A stretch of 64,000 bases of DNA, taken from positions 1 through 64,000 of the forward strand of contig NZ_JABBNC010000035.1 of NCBI RefSeq assembly GCF_012933445.1, in the 5' to 3' direction. The DNA comes from Actinoplanes sp. TBRC 11911. Lineage in GTDB: Bacteria > Actinomycetota > Actinomycetes > Mycobacteriales > Micromonosporaceae. Below, one piece after another: positions 35,310 to 44,645 of this stretch. A program made the position numbers and the translations under genes. A model generated the notes under the pieces. The model did not search any database. It saw only the letters and a program-made list of their open reading frames with translations, and was not told the origin of the DNA. Numbering within the stretch: position 1 is the stretch's first letter; every line of letters starts with the position of its first letter.

Positions 35310-36193
35310 CGACAACCGCGACCGCGCGCCCGCCCGCCGTCCACACCAACACCACGATCAAAGCCAAAAAGCAGCGCAATCCCGTACGCTTCGGAGTGCT
35401 GTTCGGCCTGATCGTTCTGCTGCTGCTCATGATCGCGCCGCTGCTCGTCGTGGCGGTGAACGCGGTGAAGAGCCCGTCCGACTACGCGAGTCACGGCCCG
35501 CTCGCCTGGCCCGACCATTTCTACTGGGACGGCATCGTCGATTTCTGGAAGCGCGTCGACTTCACCGAGAAACTCTGGAACAGCTTCATCACGAGTTTCG
35601 TGGTGGCGGTCCTCGGCCTGCTGCTGTCGATCCTCAACGCGTACGCGCTCGGCATCGGGCGGGTCAACGGCCGGATCTGGTTCCTGGTCTTCTTCCTGGT
35701 CGCCAACCTGTTGCCGCAGGAGGCGCTGGTCTATCCGCTGTACTACATCTCCAAACAGGTCGGTCTCTACGACAGCCTGTTCTCCGTCATCATCATCTTC
35801 ACGGTCATCCAGGGCGCGTTCGGCACGTATCTGCTGACGTCCGTGTATGCCGACTTCCCGACCGAACTGCTGGACGCGGCGGCCGCGGACGGGGCCGGGA
35901 AATGGCGCTCGCTGTGGCGGGTCGTGGTCCCGGTGAGCCGGCCGACGCTGGGCGTGCTGTTCACGTTCTTCTTCATCTGGACGTGGAACGAGTTCTTCCT
36001 GCCGCTGGTCTTCCTGGTCTCCAACGACAAGCAGACCGTGCCGGTGTCGCTGGCCGTGCTGCAGGGCGACCGATTGATGGACGCCACCACGACCAGCGCT
36101 TCGGCATTGATCGGCATCCTGCCCGCGATGCTCTTCTTCGTCATCTTCCAGCGCACGCTGACCCGCGGCATCACCGCCGGCGCCATCAAGTAA
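35306..36193 (+). CDS. ABC sugar importer permease 2 (MalG-like)
   Basis: 295 aa, six membrane helices, EAA loop LLDAAAADGAGKWRSLWRVV, and the C-terminal TRGITAGAIK typical of CUT1 MalG-type permeases. Translationally coupled to permease 1. The alpha-xylosidase gene starts 14 bases later. Confidence 0.93.
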   Translation: MTTTATARPPAVHTNTTIKAKKQRNPVRFGVLFGLIVLLLLMIAPLLVVAVNAVKSPSDYASHGPLAWPDHFYWDGIVDFWKRVDFTEKLWNSFITSFVVAVLGLLLSILNAYALGIGRVNGRIWFLVFFLVANLLPQEALVYPLYYISKQVGLYDSLFSVIIIFTVIQGAFGTYLLTSVYADFPTELLDAAAADGAGKWRSLWRVVVPVSRPTLGVLFTFFFIWTWNEFFLPLVFLVSNDKQTVPVSLAVLQGDRLMDATTTSASALIGILPAMLFFVIFQRTLTRGITAGAIK

Positions 36194-36207
36194 GGACGCT
36201 CACGAAA

Positions 36208-38511
36208 ATGAAGTTCACCGACGGGTATTGGCGCAAGCGCGACGGGTTCGCCGTGCTGCACCTGGCCCAGCTGCGCGACACCAGCTCCGACGGGACGTCG
36301 CTCACCGCGTACGCCACGACGAAGCGGGTTCGTGGCCGGGCCGACACCCTCGACACCCCGCTGATCACCGTACGTGTCGAGGCGCCGATGCCGGACGTGC
36401 TACGCGTGACGATCAGTCATTTCCTCGGCGGCACGCCCAAAGGCCCAAATTTCGCGATAAAAAGTGAAGAGCACCCGGTTGTCGTCGGAAGCCATGAGAT
36501 CACGTCGGGGGCGCTGACCGCGCGGTTCCGGGCGCCGGCGACGCCGCAGAGCGCGGCCGGCGCCGCGAAAGCGCAGAACGGCGCCGCTAAGGCGCAGCAC
36601 GCCGGCGGCGACGAGTGGGGACTCGACTTCCTCGTCGGCGGCAAGCGGATCACCGGCAGCGGCTGGAAGGGCATCGGCGTCGTCGACACCGACGACGGCG
36701 ACCACTACGTGCACGAGCAACTCGACCTCGGCGTCGGCGAAACGGTCTACGGCCTCGGCGAGCGCTTCGGCCCCTTCGTCAAGAACGGCCAGAGCATCGA
36801 CATCTGGAACGAGGACGGCGGCACGAGCAGCGAACAGGCGTACAAAAATGTGCCTTTCTATTTCACCAACCGGGGGTACGGCGTGCTCGTCGACCACCCC
36901 GGGAAGGTGTCGTTCGAGGTGGGCAGCGAGATGGTGTCGCGGACCCAGTTCAGCGTCGCCGGGCAGAGCCTGTCCTATCTGATCATCCACGGGCCGACGC
37001 CGGCCGACGTGCTGCGCAAATACACCGCGCTCACCGGGCGCGCCGCCCTGCCGCCGGCCTGGTCGTTCGGTCTGTGGCTCACCACGAGCTTCACCACGCC
37101 GTACGACGAGGAGACCGTCACCACGTTCGTCGACGGCATGGCCGAGCGCGACCTGCCGTTGAGCGTGTTCCATTTCGACACGTTCTGGATGCGCGAGTTC
37201 CACTGGTGCGATTTCGAGTGGGACCCGGTCGTGTTCCCGGACCCGCCGGGCATGCTCAAGCGGCTCGCCGACAAGGGGCTGCGCACGTGCCTGTGGATCA
37301 ACCCGTACATCGCGCAGCGCTCGGCGATGTTCGAGGAGGGCCGGGCGAACGGCTATCTCGTGCGCAAGCCGGACGGCGACGTCTGGCAGTGGGACCGCTG
37401 GCAGGCCGGCATGGGCCTGGTCGACTTCACCAACCCGGCCGCCCGCGAGTGGTACGCGTCGAAGCTCGCGGCCCTGGTCGAGATGGGTGTCGACGCGTTC
37501 AAGTCGGACTTCGGCGAACGCGTGCCCACCGACGTGGTCTGGCACGACGGATCCGACCCGCAACGCATGCACAACTACTACACGCAGCTCTACAACCAGG
37601 TGGTCTTCGACGTGCTGCGCTCGTCGAAAGGCGAGGGCGAGGCGGTGCTGTTCGCGCGCTCGGCCACCGTCGGCGGCCAGCAGTTCCCGGTGCACTGGGG
37701 CGGCGACAACTCGGCGACCTTCGAGTCGATGGCGGAGAGCCTGCGCGGCGGCCTGTCGCTCATGTCGTCCGGGTTCGGCTTCTGGAGCCACGACATCGGC
37801 GGCTTCGAGGGCCGTCCCGACCCGGCCGTGTTCAAGCGGTGGATCGCGTTCGGGATGCTGTCGTCGCACAGCCGCTTGCACGGCAACCAGGCGTACAAGG
37901 TGCCGTGGCTGTTCGACGAGGAGTCGGTCGACGTGCTGCGGCACTTCACGCACCTCAAGTACCGGCTGATGCCGTACCTGTTCGGGGCCGCCCGCCAGGC
38001 CCGCGAGCAGGGACTGCCGGTGATGCGGCCGATGGTGCTGGGCTTCCCGGACGATCCGGCCGCCGCCCATCTGGACCGGCAGTACCTGCTCGGCGACGAT
38101 CTGCTGGTCGCGCCGGTGATGAGCTACGACGGGTCGGTCACCTACTACGTGCCGGCCGGGCGGTGGACCCGGTTCGACACCTCGGAGATCGTCGAGGGGC
38201 CGGCCTGGGTGACCGAGCGGCACGGGTTCACCGGCGTGCCGTTGCTGGTCCGGCCGGGCGCGGTCATCGCGGTCGGCAACCGCACCGACCGGCCCGACTA
38301 CGACTGGGCGGACGGCGTCACGCTGCGTTTGTACGATCCGGTGCAAGGCGTCACGACCGTACGCGTCGGGGACACCGTGTTCGCGGTGATCCGCGACGGT
38401 GCACGGATCCGCGTCGAGCGTGACGGCGCCGCGCTGCCGTGGCGAGTGGAGATCGCCGGCGGCCCGTCCGGCGACGTCGCGGCGGCGGACTCGGCCTTCA
38501 CCGCCGGCTGA
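36208..38511 (+). CDS. yicI: alpha-xylosidase, glycoside hydrolase family 31 (YicI-like)
   Basis: 767 aa cytoplasmic GH31. The catalytic nucleophile is Asp434 in FKSDFGERVPTDV and the acid/base is Asp500 in HWGGDNSATF; their spacing (66) equals that of E. coli YicI. The segment WHDGSDPQRMHNYYTQLYN after the nucleophile is also YicI-like, which favours alpha-xylosidase (release of xylose from isoprimeverose or xyloglucan pieces) over alpha-glucosidase. An Ala/Lys/Gln-rich insert sits near residues 110-132 (two AAKAQ repeats). Co-transcribed with the importer, so the imported sugar probably carries an alpha-xylosyl group. No signal peptide. Confidence 0.9.
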   Translation: MKFTDGYWRKRDGFAVLHLAQLRDTSSDGTSLTAYATTKRVRGRADTLDTPLITVRVEAPMPDVLRVTISHFLGGTPKGPNFAIKSEEHPVVVGSHEITSGALTARFRAPATPQSAAGAAKAQNGAAKAQHAGGDEWGLDFLVGGKRITGSGWKGIGVVDTDDGDHYVHEQLDLGVGETVYGLGERFGPFVKNGQSIDIWNEDGGTSSEQAYKNVPFYFTNRGYGVLVDHPGKVSFEVGSEMVSRTQFSVAGQSLSYLIIHGPTPADVLRKYTALTGRAALPPAWSFGLWLTTSFTTPYDEETVTTFVDGMAERDLPLSVFHFDTFWMREFHWCDFEWDPVVFPDPPGMLKRLADKGLRTCLWINPYIAQRSAMFEEGRANGYLVRKPDGDVWQWDRWQAGMGLVDFTNPAAREWYASKLAALVEMGVDAFKSDFGERVPTDVVWHDGSDPQRMHNYYTQLYNQVVFDVLRSSKGEGEAVLFARSATVGGQQFPVHWGGDNSATFESMAESLRGGLSLMSSGFGFWSHDIGGFEGRPDPAVFKRWIAFGMLSSHSRLHGNQAYKVPWLFDEESVDVLRHFTHLKYRLMPYLFGAARQAREQGLPVMRPMVLGFPDDPAAAHLDRQYLLGDDLLVAPVMSYDGSVTYYVPAGRWTRFDTSEIVEGPAWVTERHGFTGVPLLVRPGAVIAVGNRTDRPDYDWADGVTLRLYDPVQGVTTVRVGDTVFAVIRDGARIRVERDGAALPWRVEIAGGPSGDVAAADSAFTAG

Positions 38512-38520
38512 GACAAATCG

Positions 38521-38547
38521 GGTGTGCGGGCGGCCGGCCCGCACACC
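38521..38547 (+). terminator. terminator hairpin after the alpha-xylosidase gene
   Basis: Perfect 11-bp stem GGTGTGCGGGC / GCCCGCACACC with a 5-base loop, 9 bases past the stop. No T-run. Confidence 0.6.
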
Positions 38548-38642
38548 CTGAAAGCAAACGGACTGGTTGTGGTCGGGTTCACCGCAGTCGAAGAGTCGCT
38601 GATCATACGCTTTCCGGTACCCCGGCGAATTAAGATCGGCCA

Positions 38643-39674
38643 ATGAGCCCGGCGCTTGACCTGTTCGTTCCCGGGGTGGTGTATCTGGACATCATCTTCA
38701 CCGGGATCAATGGGCTGCCGTCCCCGGGCACCGAGGTGTGGGCGACCGGCATGGGTTCGTCGCCGGGCGGCGTCGCGAATCTGGCGGTCGCGGCGTCCCG
38801 GCTCGGCCTGCGAACCGGGCTCGGCACGGTCATCAACAACGACGCGTACGGCGATTTCTGCTCCGAGATCCTCTGTACTCAGGAGGGCATCGACCTGTCC
38901 GCGTCCCGTGCCGGCGAGGGGCATTCGCCGGTGACGGTGTCGCTGGCGTACGACCGGGACCGCAGCCTGATCACGCACGGCCATCCGCTGCCGGTCGGCG
39001 CGGACGGCCTGGTCGGCGAGCTGCCGGCGGCCCGCGCCGCGTCGGTGAGCCTGACCAAGGACGGCCTGCCCTGGGTGCGCGCGGCCAAGGAGGCGGGCAC
39101 GCTGGTGTTCGCCGACGTCGGCTGGGACGCCAGCGAGGAGTGGCCGCCCGAGGTGCTCGACATGCTCGAGGACTGCCACGCTTTCCTGCCGAACGCGGTC
39201 GAGGCGATGGAGTACACCCGGGCGTCCTCGCCGGAGGAGGCGTTGCGGCGGCTCACCGGGCTCGCCCCGGTCGTGGTGGTGACCTGCGGTGCCGACGGCG
39301 CGATGGCGGCCGACGCGGAGACCGGCGAGATCGTACGGGTGCCGGCGGTGCCGTTGGAGCCGCTCGACCCGACCGGCGCCGGTGACGTGTTCACCGCCGG
39401 ATTCATTCTGGGGACCCTGCATCGTTGGCCGCTCGCGCAGCGGCTCGCATTCGCGAATCTGATCGCGGCGTTGTCGGTGCAGCATTTCGGCGGGTCGCTG
39501 TCGGCGCCCGGCTGGGGTGACATCGCCGACTGGTGGCGCACCGCGAAAGACGATCCCGCGACGGCCGGGCGATATGCCTTCCTCGACGAGGTCATTCCGC
39601 ACGGCGAACAGCGCACCGTACGCCGTGCCAGCGCCACAATCGCACGCCTGTCGGACGCGAATGACCGGCCCTGA
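38643..39674 (+). CDS. PfkB-family carbohydrate kinase
   Basis: 343 aa ribokinase-like sugar kinase. N-terminal GGVANLAVAASRLGL substrate motif and C-terminal LDPTGAGDVFTAGFILG with the catalytic Asp and anion hole. The phosphorylated sugar is not predictable. It lacks a clear ribosome site (AAGATCGGCCA before ATG) and may be leaderless. It overlaps or abuts the GH4 gene that follows, so it may supply phospho-sugars to it. Confidence 0.9.
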   Translation: MSPALDLFVPGVVYLDIIFTGINGLPSPGTEVWATGMGSSPGGVANLAVAASRLGLRTGLGTVINNDAYGDFCSEILCTQEGIDLSASRAGEGHSPVTVSLAYDRDRSLITHGHPLPVGADGLVGELPAARAASVSLTKDGLPWVRAAKEAGTLVFADVGWDASEEWPPEVLDMLEDCHAFLPNAVEAMEYTRASSPEEALRRLTGLAPVVVVTCGADGAMAADAETGEIVRVPAVPLEPLDPTGAGDVFTAGFILGTLHRWPLAQRLAFANLIAALSVQHFGGSLSAPGWGDIADWWRTAKDDPATAGRYAFLDEVIPHGEQRTVRRASATIARLSDANDRP

Positions 39675-39675
39675 G

Positions 39676-40980
39676 ATGCGCCGGCTCACGATTGTCGGGG
39701 GCGGCGGGTTTCGGGTGCCGCTGGTTTACGGTGCACTTCTCGGGGATCGGCTCATCGACGAAGTCGTGCTGCACGACGTGGACCACCGCCGGCTGGCGGC
39801 CATCGAGCGGGTGCTGCACGCGCAGGCTGCGGGTGTCGCGCACGCTCCGCGAATCGTGGCGACCACGGATCTGACGTCGGCGCTTTCCGGGGCCTCGTTC
39901 GTGTTCAGCGCCATTCGGGTCGGGGGGCTCGCCGGGCGGGTCGTCGACGAAGAGGTGGCGCTTTCCAGCGGGGTGCTCGGGCAGGAGACGGTCGGCGCCG
40001 GAGGGGTTTCGTACGGGCTGCGGACGGTGCCGGTCGCGGACGCCCTCGCACGGCGGATCTCGCTAGTCGCGCCCGATGCCTGGGTCATCAACTTCACGAA
40101 TCCGGCCGGGCTCGTCACCGAGGCGATGGGGCGTCATCTCGGGGACCGGGTGATCGGCATCTGTGACTCGCCGTCGGCGCTTGTCCGGCGGGTGTTACGG
40201 GCGTCAGGGGTGGCGTCGGCGTCCGTGTCGTATGGGGGACTCAATCATCTGGGATGGCTCACGGCGGTAAGCGACGGGAAGCGTGAGTTGCTCCCCGGGT
40301 TGCTGGAATCGCCGGCGGCTGTCGAGTCCTTCGAGGAAGGCCGGTTGTTCGGGGCGGAACGACTGCGGGCCTTGGGCGTGATACCCAACGAATATCTGCA
40401 CTATTACTACGACCACGACGATTTGGTACGCCGGGAGCGGGCGGCCGACGAAACACGCGGGGCCTTCCTGTTACGTCAGCAGACTTCGGTGTACGCCGAT
40501 CTGGCCGGGCCCGATCCGTTGTCCGCGTGGGAGCGGGCGCGGCGGCAGCGGGACGCGACGTACATGGCCCTCGAAGGTCTGGGGGAGCGCGACGACGCCG
40601 AAGGTGGCGGATATGAGCAGGTCGCCCTGGAATTGATGACGGCCATTGCGCGCGATGTGCCGGCGGAGCTCATCCTGAATGTGCGCAACCGGGGGACGAT
40701 CGCGTTTCTGGACGACGACGCGGTTGTCGAGGTGCCGTGCCGGGTGGATGCGCGAGGGGCGGTTCCGGTGCGGGCGTTCGAGGTGCCCGAGCACGGCGTC
40801 GCGCTGGTGAAGCAGATCAAGGTGACCGAGCGGGCGGTGCTGGACGCGGCGTCGACCGGGTCGCGGGCGGTGGCGGTGCGGGCGATGGCCGGGCACCCGC
40901 TGATCGATTCGGTGCCGCTCGGGCGTGAGCTCATCGCCGAGTATCAGCGGCGGTTGCCGGAGCTGGATTACTTGCGTTGA
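39676..40980 (+). CDS. glycoside hydrolase family 4 (6-phospho-beta-glucosidase-like)
   Basis: 434 aa NAD- and metal-dependent GH4 enzyme. Rossmann start LTIVGGGGFRVPLVYG, family segment SAIRVGGLAGRVVDEEVALSSGVLGQETVGAGG (first part), NFTNPAGLVTEA, metal Cys in GICDSPSALV and metal His in GGLNHLGW. The pattern is that of the phospho-beta-glucosidase branch rather than alpha-galactosidase. ATG 39676 is taken; an in-frame ATG at 39661 would add five residues and overlap the kinase gene. With no PTS genes here, the PfkB kinase next door could make its phosphorylated substrate, which is inference. Confidence 0.88.
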   Translation: MRRLTIVGGGGFRVPLVYGALLGDRLIDEVVLHDVDHRRLAAIERVLHAQAAGVAHAPRIVATTDLTSALSGASFVFSAIRVGGLAGRVVDEEVALSSGVLGQETVGAGGVSYGLRTVPVADALARRISLVAPDAWVINFTNPAGLVTEAMGRHLGDRVIGICDSPSALVRRVLRASGVASASVSYGGLNHLGWLTAVSDGKRELLPGLLESPAAVESFEEGRLFGAERLRALGVIPNEYLHYYYDHDDLVRRERAADETRGAFLLRQQTSVYADLAGPDPLSAWERARRQRDATYMALEGLGERDDAEGGGYEQVALELMTAIARDVPAELILNVRNRGTIAFLDDDAVVEVPCRVDARGAVPVRAFEVPEHGVALVKQIKVTERAVLDAASTGSRAVAVRAMAGHPLIDSVPLGRELIAEYQRRLPELDYLR

Positions 40981-41109
40981 TGCCCGGTCGCCAGCAGCTC
41001 GGCTGCCCGCGGCCGTCAATATTGATGTCAGGCGAGTCAATGTTGATTCAGTCAACATGTTCTGGCGGCATAGGCGCTGATTCGTTGGTCAACTGCCGCG
41101 CCGTCGAGC

Positions 41110-41251
41110 GTCGTCGGCAGCGATCATCCGCTGAATCGGCGGCGCTGCCGGAAAAGCGTCGTCGGCGGCGCTCATCGCTGGATCGACGGCGCTGCCGGAA
41201 AAGCCTCGTCGGCGGCGCTCATCCGCCCGCTCGGCGGCGCTGGCGGAAAGC
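41110..41251 (-). repeat. 47-48 bp tandem repeat duplicating the 3' end of the CGNR gene
   Basis: Three adjacent units (41110-41157, 41158-41204, 41205-41251) start with (G/C)TCGTCGGC(A/G)GCG and end GGAAAAGC or GGAAAGC. The stop codon of the CGNR gene and its last codons lie in the third unit; the other two are downstream copies that each keep the TGA. Upstream, 40981-41109 has TCAATATTGATGTCAGGCGA-type AT-rich repeats but no gene. Confidence 0.8.
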
Positions 41252-41683
41252 CGCTGCGCGGGACCTGTTCTGGCAGGTCAGGCAGCAGAAGCGGCGGCGG
41301 CCGGCGGGGGAGGCGTCGACGTAGACGTCCGCGCACTGGTCGTCGGCGCAGACCCCGATGCGGCCGGGGTGCGAGGTGAGGTGGTGGCGCAGGGCCAAGG
41401 CGGCCGAGGCGCGGATGTCCTGGGACGCGTCGTCCACGATCCACGACTCGATCAGCTTGCCGTGGTGATCGGCTACCTGCGGGCGTACGGCGGTCTGGTC
41501 AAGAATTTTCGTGATTTTGACGGCTCTATCCGACTTTTCGGCGAATATCGGGTGGAGCTCGTCCGCCAGATCGCTCAGCACGCCCTCGGCGCGCGGGCGG
41601 CCGTCCTTGCCGCGCGGCTGCGTGCCCCACTCGTTGACCAGCTCGACGACGTCGGCGACCGACATCACCTCAACCGTAGTCAC
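41219..41683 (-). CDS. CGNR zinc-finger protein (probable regulator)
   Basis: 154 aa. An N-terminal helical ABATE-type region (VVELVNEWGTQPRGKDGRP) and a C-terminal CGNR zinc finger with the ligands C..D.C....D.S..GRRRFC...C (GVCADDQCADVYVDASPAGR then RFCCLTCQNRSR). CGNR proteins are thought to be stress-linked transcription factors. The start is taken as GTG 41683; ATG 41665 is possible. It is divergent from the MFS exporter with a 9-bp inverted repeat between them, so it may regulate that pump. The gene's tail is duplicated downstream. Confidence 0.85.
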   Translation of the reverse strand: MTTVEVMSVADVVELVNEWGTQPRGKDGRPRAEGVLSDLADELHPIFAEKSDRAVKITKILDQTAVRPQVADHHGKLIESWIVDDASQDIRASAALALRHHLTSHPGRIGVCADDQCADVYVDASPAGRRRFCCLTCQNRSRAAAFRQRRRAGG

Positions 41684-41741
41684 GTGGTGAGCATAACGCC
41701 TTGAGGCCGTTCTACGCGTTGCTCCACCCGGACAGCTCACG

Positions 41742-41769
41742 TAACGTGATAGAGGACTTCATCACGTTA
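41742..41769. promoter_or_regulatory. operator-like inverted repeat between CGNR and MFS genes
   Basis: Perfect arms TAACGTGAT (41742-41750) and ATCACGTTA (41761-41769), 10-base spacer, between divergent starts at 41683 and 41789. It ends 19 bases before the exporter start. Confidence 0.65.
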
Positions 41770-41788
41770 TCCGCTTGGGGTGGAAATC

Positions 41789-43633
41789 ATGCGTGCGACG
41801 GCAACCGCACGTGAATGGGCCGGGCTGGCCGTGCTCGCCCTGCCGTGTCTGCTGGTCTCGCTGGACGCCGAGGTGCTCAACCTCGCGGCGCCGCAACTGT
41901 CCGCCGCGCTGCGACCCACCGGCGTACAGCTGCTCTGGATCATGGACAGTTATGTCTTCGTCGTGGCCGGCGCGCTGATCGCGATGGGCGTGCTCGGCGA
42001 TCGGATCGGGCGGCGCCGGCTGCTGCTGATCAGCGGTGCGGCGTTCGGGGTGGCGTCGATGCTCGCGGCGTTCGCGCAGACGCCGGCGCAGCTCATCGCC
42101 GCGCGCGTGCTGATGGGGCTGTCCGGGGCGTCGCTGATGCCGTCGACGCTGGCGCTGATCCGGGTGATGTTCACCGATCCGCGGCAACGCTCGGTCGCGT
42201 TCGGCGTGTGGAGCGCCAGCTTCTCCCTCGGCGGCGTGGCGGCCCCGCTGATCGGCGGCGTGCTGCTGGAGCATTTCTGGTGGGGTTCGGTCTTCACGAT
42301 CGCCGTGCCCGCGACCGCGCTGCTGCTGGTGCTGGGCCCGTTGCTGCTGCCGGAGTCGCGCGACCGTACACCCGGGCGGTTCGACTTCCCCGGCGCGCTG
42401 ACGAGCCTGGCCGCGATTTTGCTTTTCGTGTACGGGCTGAAGAAGCTCGCGGCCTCCGGATGGGCATTGACACCGTTCGCGGCGATGGTGGTCGCGGCCC
42501 TGCTCGGCGTGTTCTTCCTGGTGCGGCAGCGGCGGGTCGCGCATCCGCTGCTCGACCTGTCGATGTTCCGGTCGTCACGCGTATCCGTGGCGTTAGCGTC
42601 GAACGCGCTGTCGTACTTCGTGCTGTACGGGACGCAGCTGGCGATCGCTCAGTATCTGCAGCTCGTGCTGGGGCTGTCGCCGCTGCACGCCGGGTTGTGG
42701 ATGCTGCCGTCGGTGGTGGCGTTCCTCGGGTCGTCGCTGCTGGCCCCGGAACTGGGTCGTCTGCTGCGGCCGGGCCGGGCCATCTTCGCCGGGCTGCTGG
42801 TCATGACGGCCGGGTTCGGGGTGCTGGCGACCGCGGGCCTGTCGGGGGTGGTGGCCGGGACGGTGATCTTCTCGATCGGGCTGGCGCCGGTCTACATCCT
42901 GAGCACCGAGCTGGTGGTGTCGTCGGTTCGTTCGTCGCGGGCGGGCATGGCGGCGGCGGTGACCGAGACCGGGTCGGAGCTGGGCGGGGCGCTGGGGATC
43001 GCGATTCTGGGGTCGGTGGGGGTGGCGGCCTTCCGGCATGGTTCCGGGCTGGGCAGTGGGGAGACGCTGTCGGACGCGGTGGGGCAGGCCGCCGCGTTGC
43101 CGGTGCGGGCCGGGGCGGAATTGCTGGGGCGGGCGTCGGCCGCGTACACGGGAGCTTTTGGGTTGATGTCGCTGGTGGCGGCCGGGATGGTGGCGGTGGC
43201 GGCGGTGCTGGCTTGGCGGGTCTTGCGGCCGCTGCCGGCTGGGCTCGAGTCGCTCGTCGACGACGGTTCTTCCTCGGCTGTGCCTTCTGCCGGCGGGGAG
43301 TACGTGTCGGCTGTGCCTTCTGCAGGCGCGGGGTCCTTGCCGGCTATGCCTTCTGCCGGCGGGGAGTCCTTTCCGGCCGTGACTTCTTGTGGACCGGCCG
43401 TGCTTTCCGCCGACGCCCTGCCTTCCGTCGTGGAGCAGTCGGCTGGGTCGGCGCGGCCGCTCGTGGCGAACCAGCGGGACGTGACGTCAGATGTCCGGCC
43501 GCCGGTGGCTTCCGCGTCTGTTGCTCGTGCGGCTGAGTCGGCTTCCGCGTCTCGTCGCCTCATCCCGCCGGTCGCCGGCCGGGATCGCCGTGCGGCCGGG
43601 CCGGACCGTGACTCGGGGGATCAAGCGGCCTGA
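41789..43633 (+). CDS. MFS drug exporter, DHA2 (14-helix) type, with long C-terminal tail
   Basis: 614 aa. Fourteen membrane helices over about 1-485 with the drug-exporter motifs LDAEVLNLAAPQLSAALRP, GVLGDRIGRRRLLLI (motif A) and ARVLMGLSGASLMPSTLALI (motif C area), as in SmvA/QacA proton-driven efflux pumps. The last 125 residues are a soluble low-complexity tail with SAVPSAGGE/SLPAMPSAGGE-type repeats and no known domain, unusual for the family. The ATG at 41789 has GGGGTGG upstream. Probably controlled through the inverted repeat at 41742. The substrate is unknown. Confidence 0.9.
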   Translation: MRATATAREWAGLAVLALPCLLVSLDAEVLNLAAPQLSAALRPTGVQLLWIMDSYVFVVAGALIAMGVLGDRIGRRRLLLISGAAFGVASMLAAFAQTPAQLIAARVLMGLSGASLMPSTLALIRVMFTDPRQRSVAFGVWSASFSLGGVAAPLIGGVLLEHFWWGSVFTIAVPATALLLVLGPLLLPESRDRTPGRFDFPGALTSLAAILLFVYGLKKLAASGWALTPFAAMVVAALLGVFFLVRQRRVAHPLLDLSMFRSSRVSVALASNALSYFVLYGTQLAIAQYLQLVLGLSPLHAGLWMLPSVVAFLGSSLLAPELGRLLRPGRAIFAGLLVMTAGFGVLATAGLSGVVAGTVIFSIGLAPVYILSTELVVSSVRSSRAGMAAAVTETGSELGGALGIAILGSVGVAAFRHGSGLGSGETLSDAVGQAAALPVRAGAELLGRASAAYTGAFGLMSLVAAGMVAVAAVLAWRVLRPLPAGLESLVDDGSSSAVPSAGGEYVSAVPSAGAGSLPAMPSAGGESFPAVTSCGPAVLSADALPSVVEQSAGSARPLVANQRDVTSDVRPPVASASVARAAESASASRRLIPPVAGRDRRAAGPDRDSGDQAA

Positions 43634-43785
43634 GCCTCGCGACCGGAATCGACGTGCGGCCGATGCCCCGGCGACCGGGATCGCCCGCTTCGGCCGGTGC
43701 CTCGGCGATGGGCATCGCGCACCTCATCTGTGCCTCGGCGACCGAGATCGCGCGCCGCGGCCTGAGCCTTGGCGACCGGACCGTC
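43634..43785. repeat. degenerate ~30-50 bp repeats after the MFS gene
   Basis: Five imperfect copies of GCCTCGGCGACCG(G/A)GATCGC follow the stop codon and continue the low-complexity character of the gene's tail. No gene. Confidence 0.5.
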
Positions 43786-43828
43786 GCACGGTGCGGCCAC
43801 GCGCCCGGCGCGCCCCTGCCGCCGTGAT

Positions 43829-44437
43829 TCAAGGGACGGTCAGTGCGTGGACGATGCCCTTGTAGAGCGTGGTCTGCACGTCGACCACCTGCTCGCGGGT
43901 CACGTCGGGATCGTCGGAGAGCCGGGCGATGAGCAGCTCGTAACCGACCGAGGCCAGGGCCAGGCCGAAGACCTGGGGATCGTAGTCACGGTCCGGCGTG
44001 GACGGCGGCAGCATGCCGGCGAACAAGGCGCCGATCCCGGCCATCGCGCTCTGACGGTGGAGCCGGGACACCGGGCCGGCGGCGAGCACCTCGCGCAGCT
44101 TGATACGGGCCCGCCGCGGGTCGTCCTCCAGGTACTCGATGAGCGCCCCGAACACCGCCCGCGCCCGGCCGGGACCCGCCTTGGCCGCAGCAGCCGCGGC
44201 CGTGGCGACCGCCACCTCGCCCTCGACGATCCGGTCGAAGACGGCGGCCATGAGATCGTCCAGGTCGGCGAAGTTTTCCGCGAAGTAGCGGGCGCGCAGA
44301 CCGGCCCGTTCCAGGACCGCCCGGATCGAGGCGCTGCTGTAGCCCTGCGTGCCGAACACCTCGAGACCGGCCGCGATCAGCTGCTCGCGTCGCTGGGCGA
44401 CGCGCTCGGCCGCGGTCTTTCCGTCGTAGTCCCTCAT
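43829..44437 (-). CDS. TetR-family transcriptional regulator
   Basis: 202 aa. N-terminal TetR helix-turn-helix (REQLIAAGLEVFGTQGYSSA then SIRAVLERAGLRARYFAENF, about 17-60), followed by an all-helical ligand domain. Convergent with the MFS gene and divergent from the TMEM175-like gene. An inverted repeat 24 bases upstream of its start (44461-44476) is a likely autoregulatory site. The ligand is unknown. Confidence 0.9.
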   Translation of the reverse strand: MRDYDGKTAAERVAQRREQLIAAGLEVFGTQGYSSASIRAVLERAGLRARYFAENFADLDDLMAAVFDRIVEGEVAVATAAAAAAKAGPGRARAVFGALIEYLEDDPRRARIKLREVLAAGPVSRLHRQSAMAGIGALFAGMLPPSTPDRDYDPQVFGLALASVGYELLIARLSDDPDVTREQVVDVQTTLYKGIVHALTVP

Positions 44438-44460
44438 CGCACCGCCAGGTTACTTGATTT

Positions 44461-44476
44461 TGTGCATCTGAGCACA
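44461..44476. promoter_or_regulatory. operator-like inverted repeat upstream of tetR-type gene
   Basis: TGTGCATCTGAGCACA, 5-bp perfect arms around six bases, placed just upstream of the regulator's ATG. Confidence 0.5.
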
Positions 44477-44645
44477 TGTCTTATCTGATCACGCATGTGC
44501 CCTGATAGTGTTGGCGCGACGACCGAACCGAGCTCGAGCCACCGTGCCGACGCTCGGATGCCGGACCGGGTTGAGCGGATCGCGCCGATTCGCATCCCCG
44601 GTTCCCGTGCCGGTCCGGCCCCGCGACTTTGCTGAAATGAGGGGG

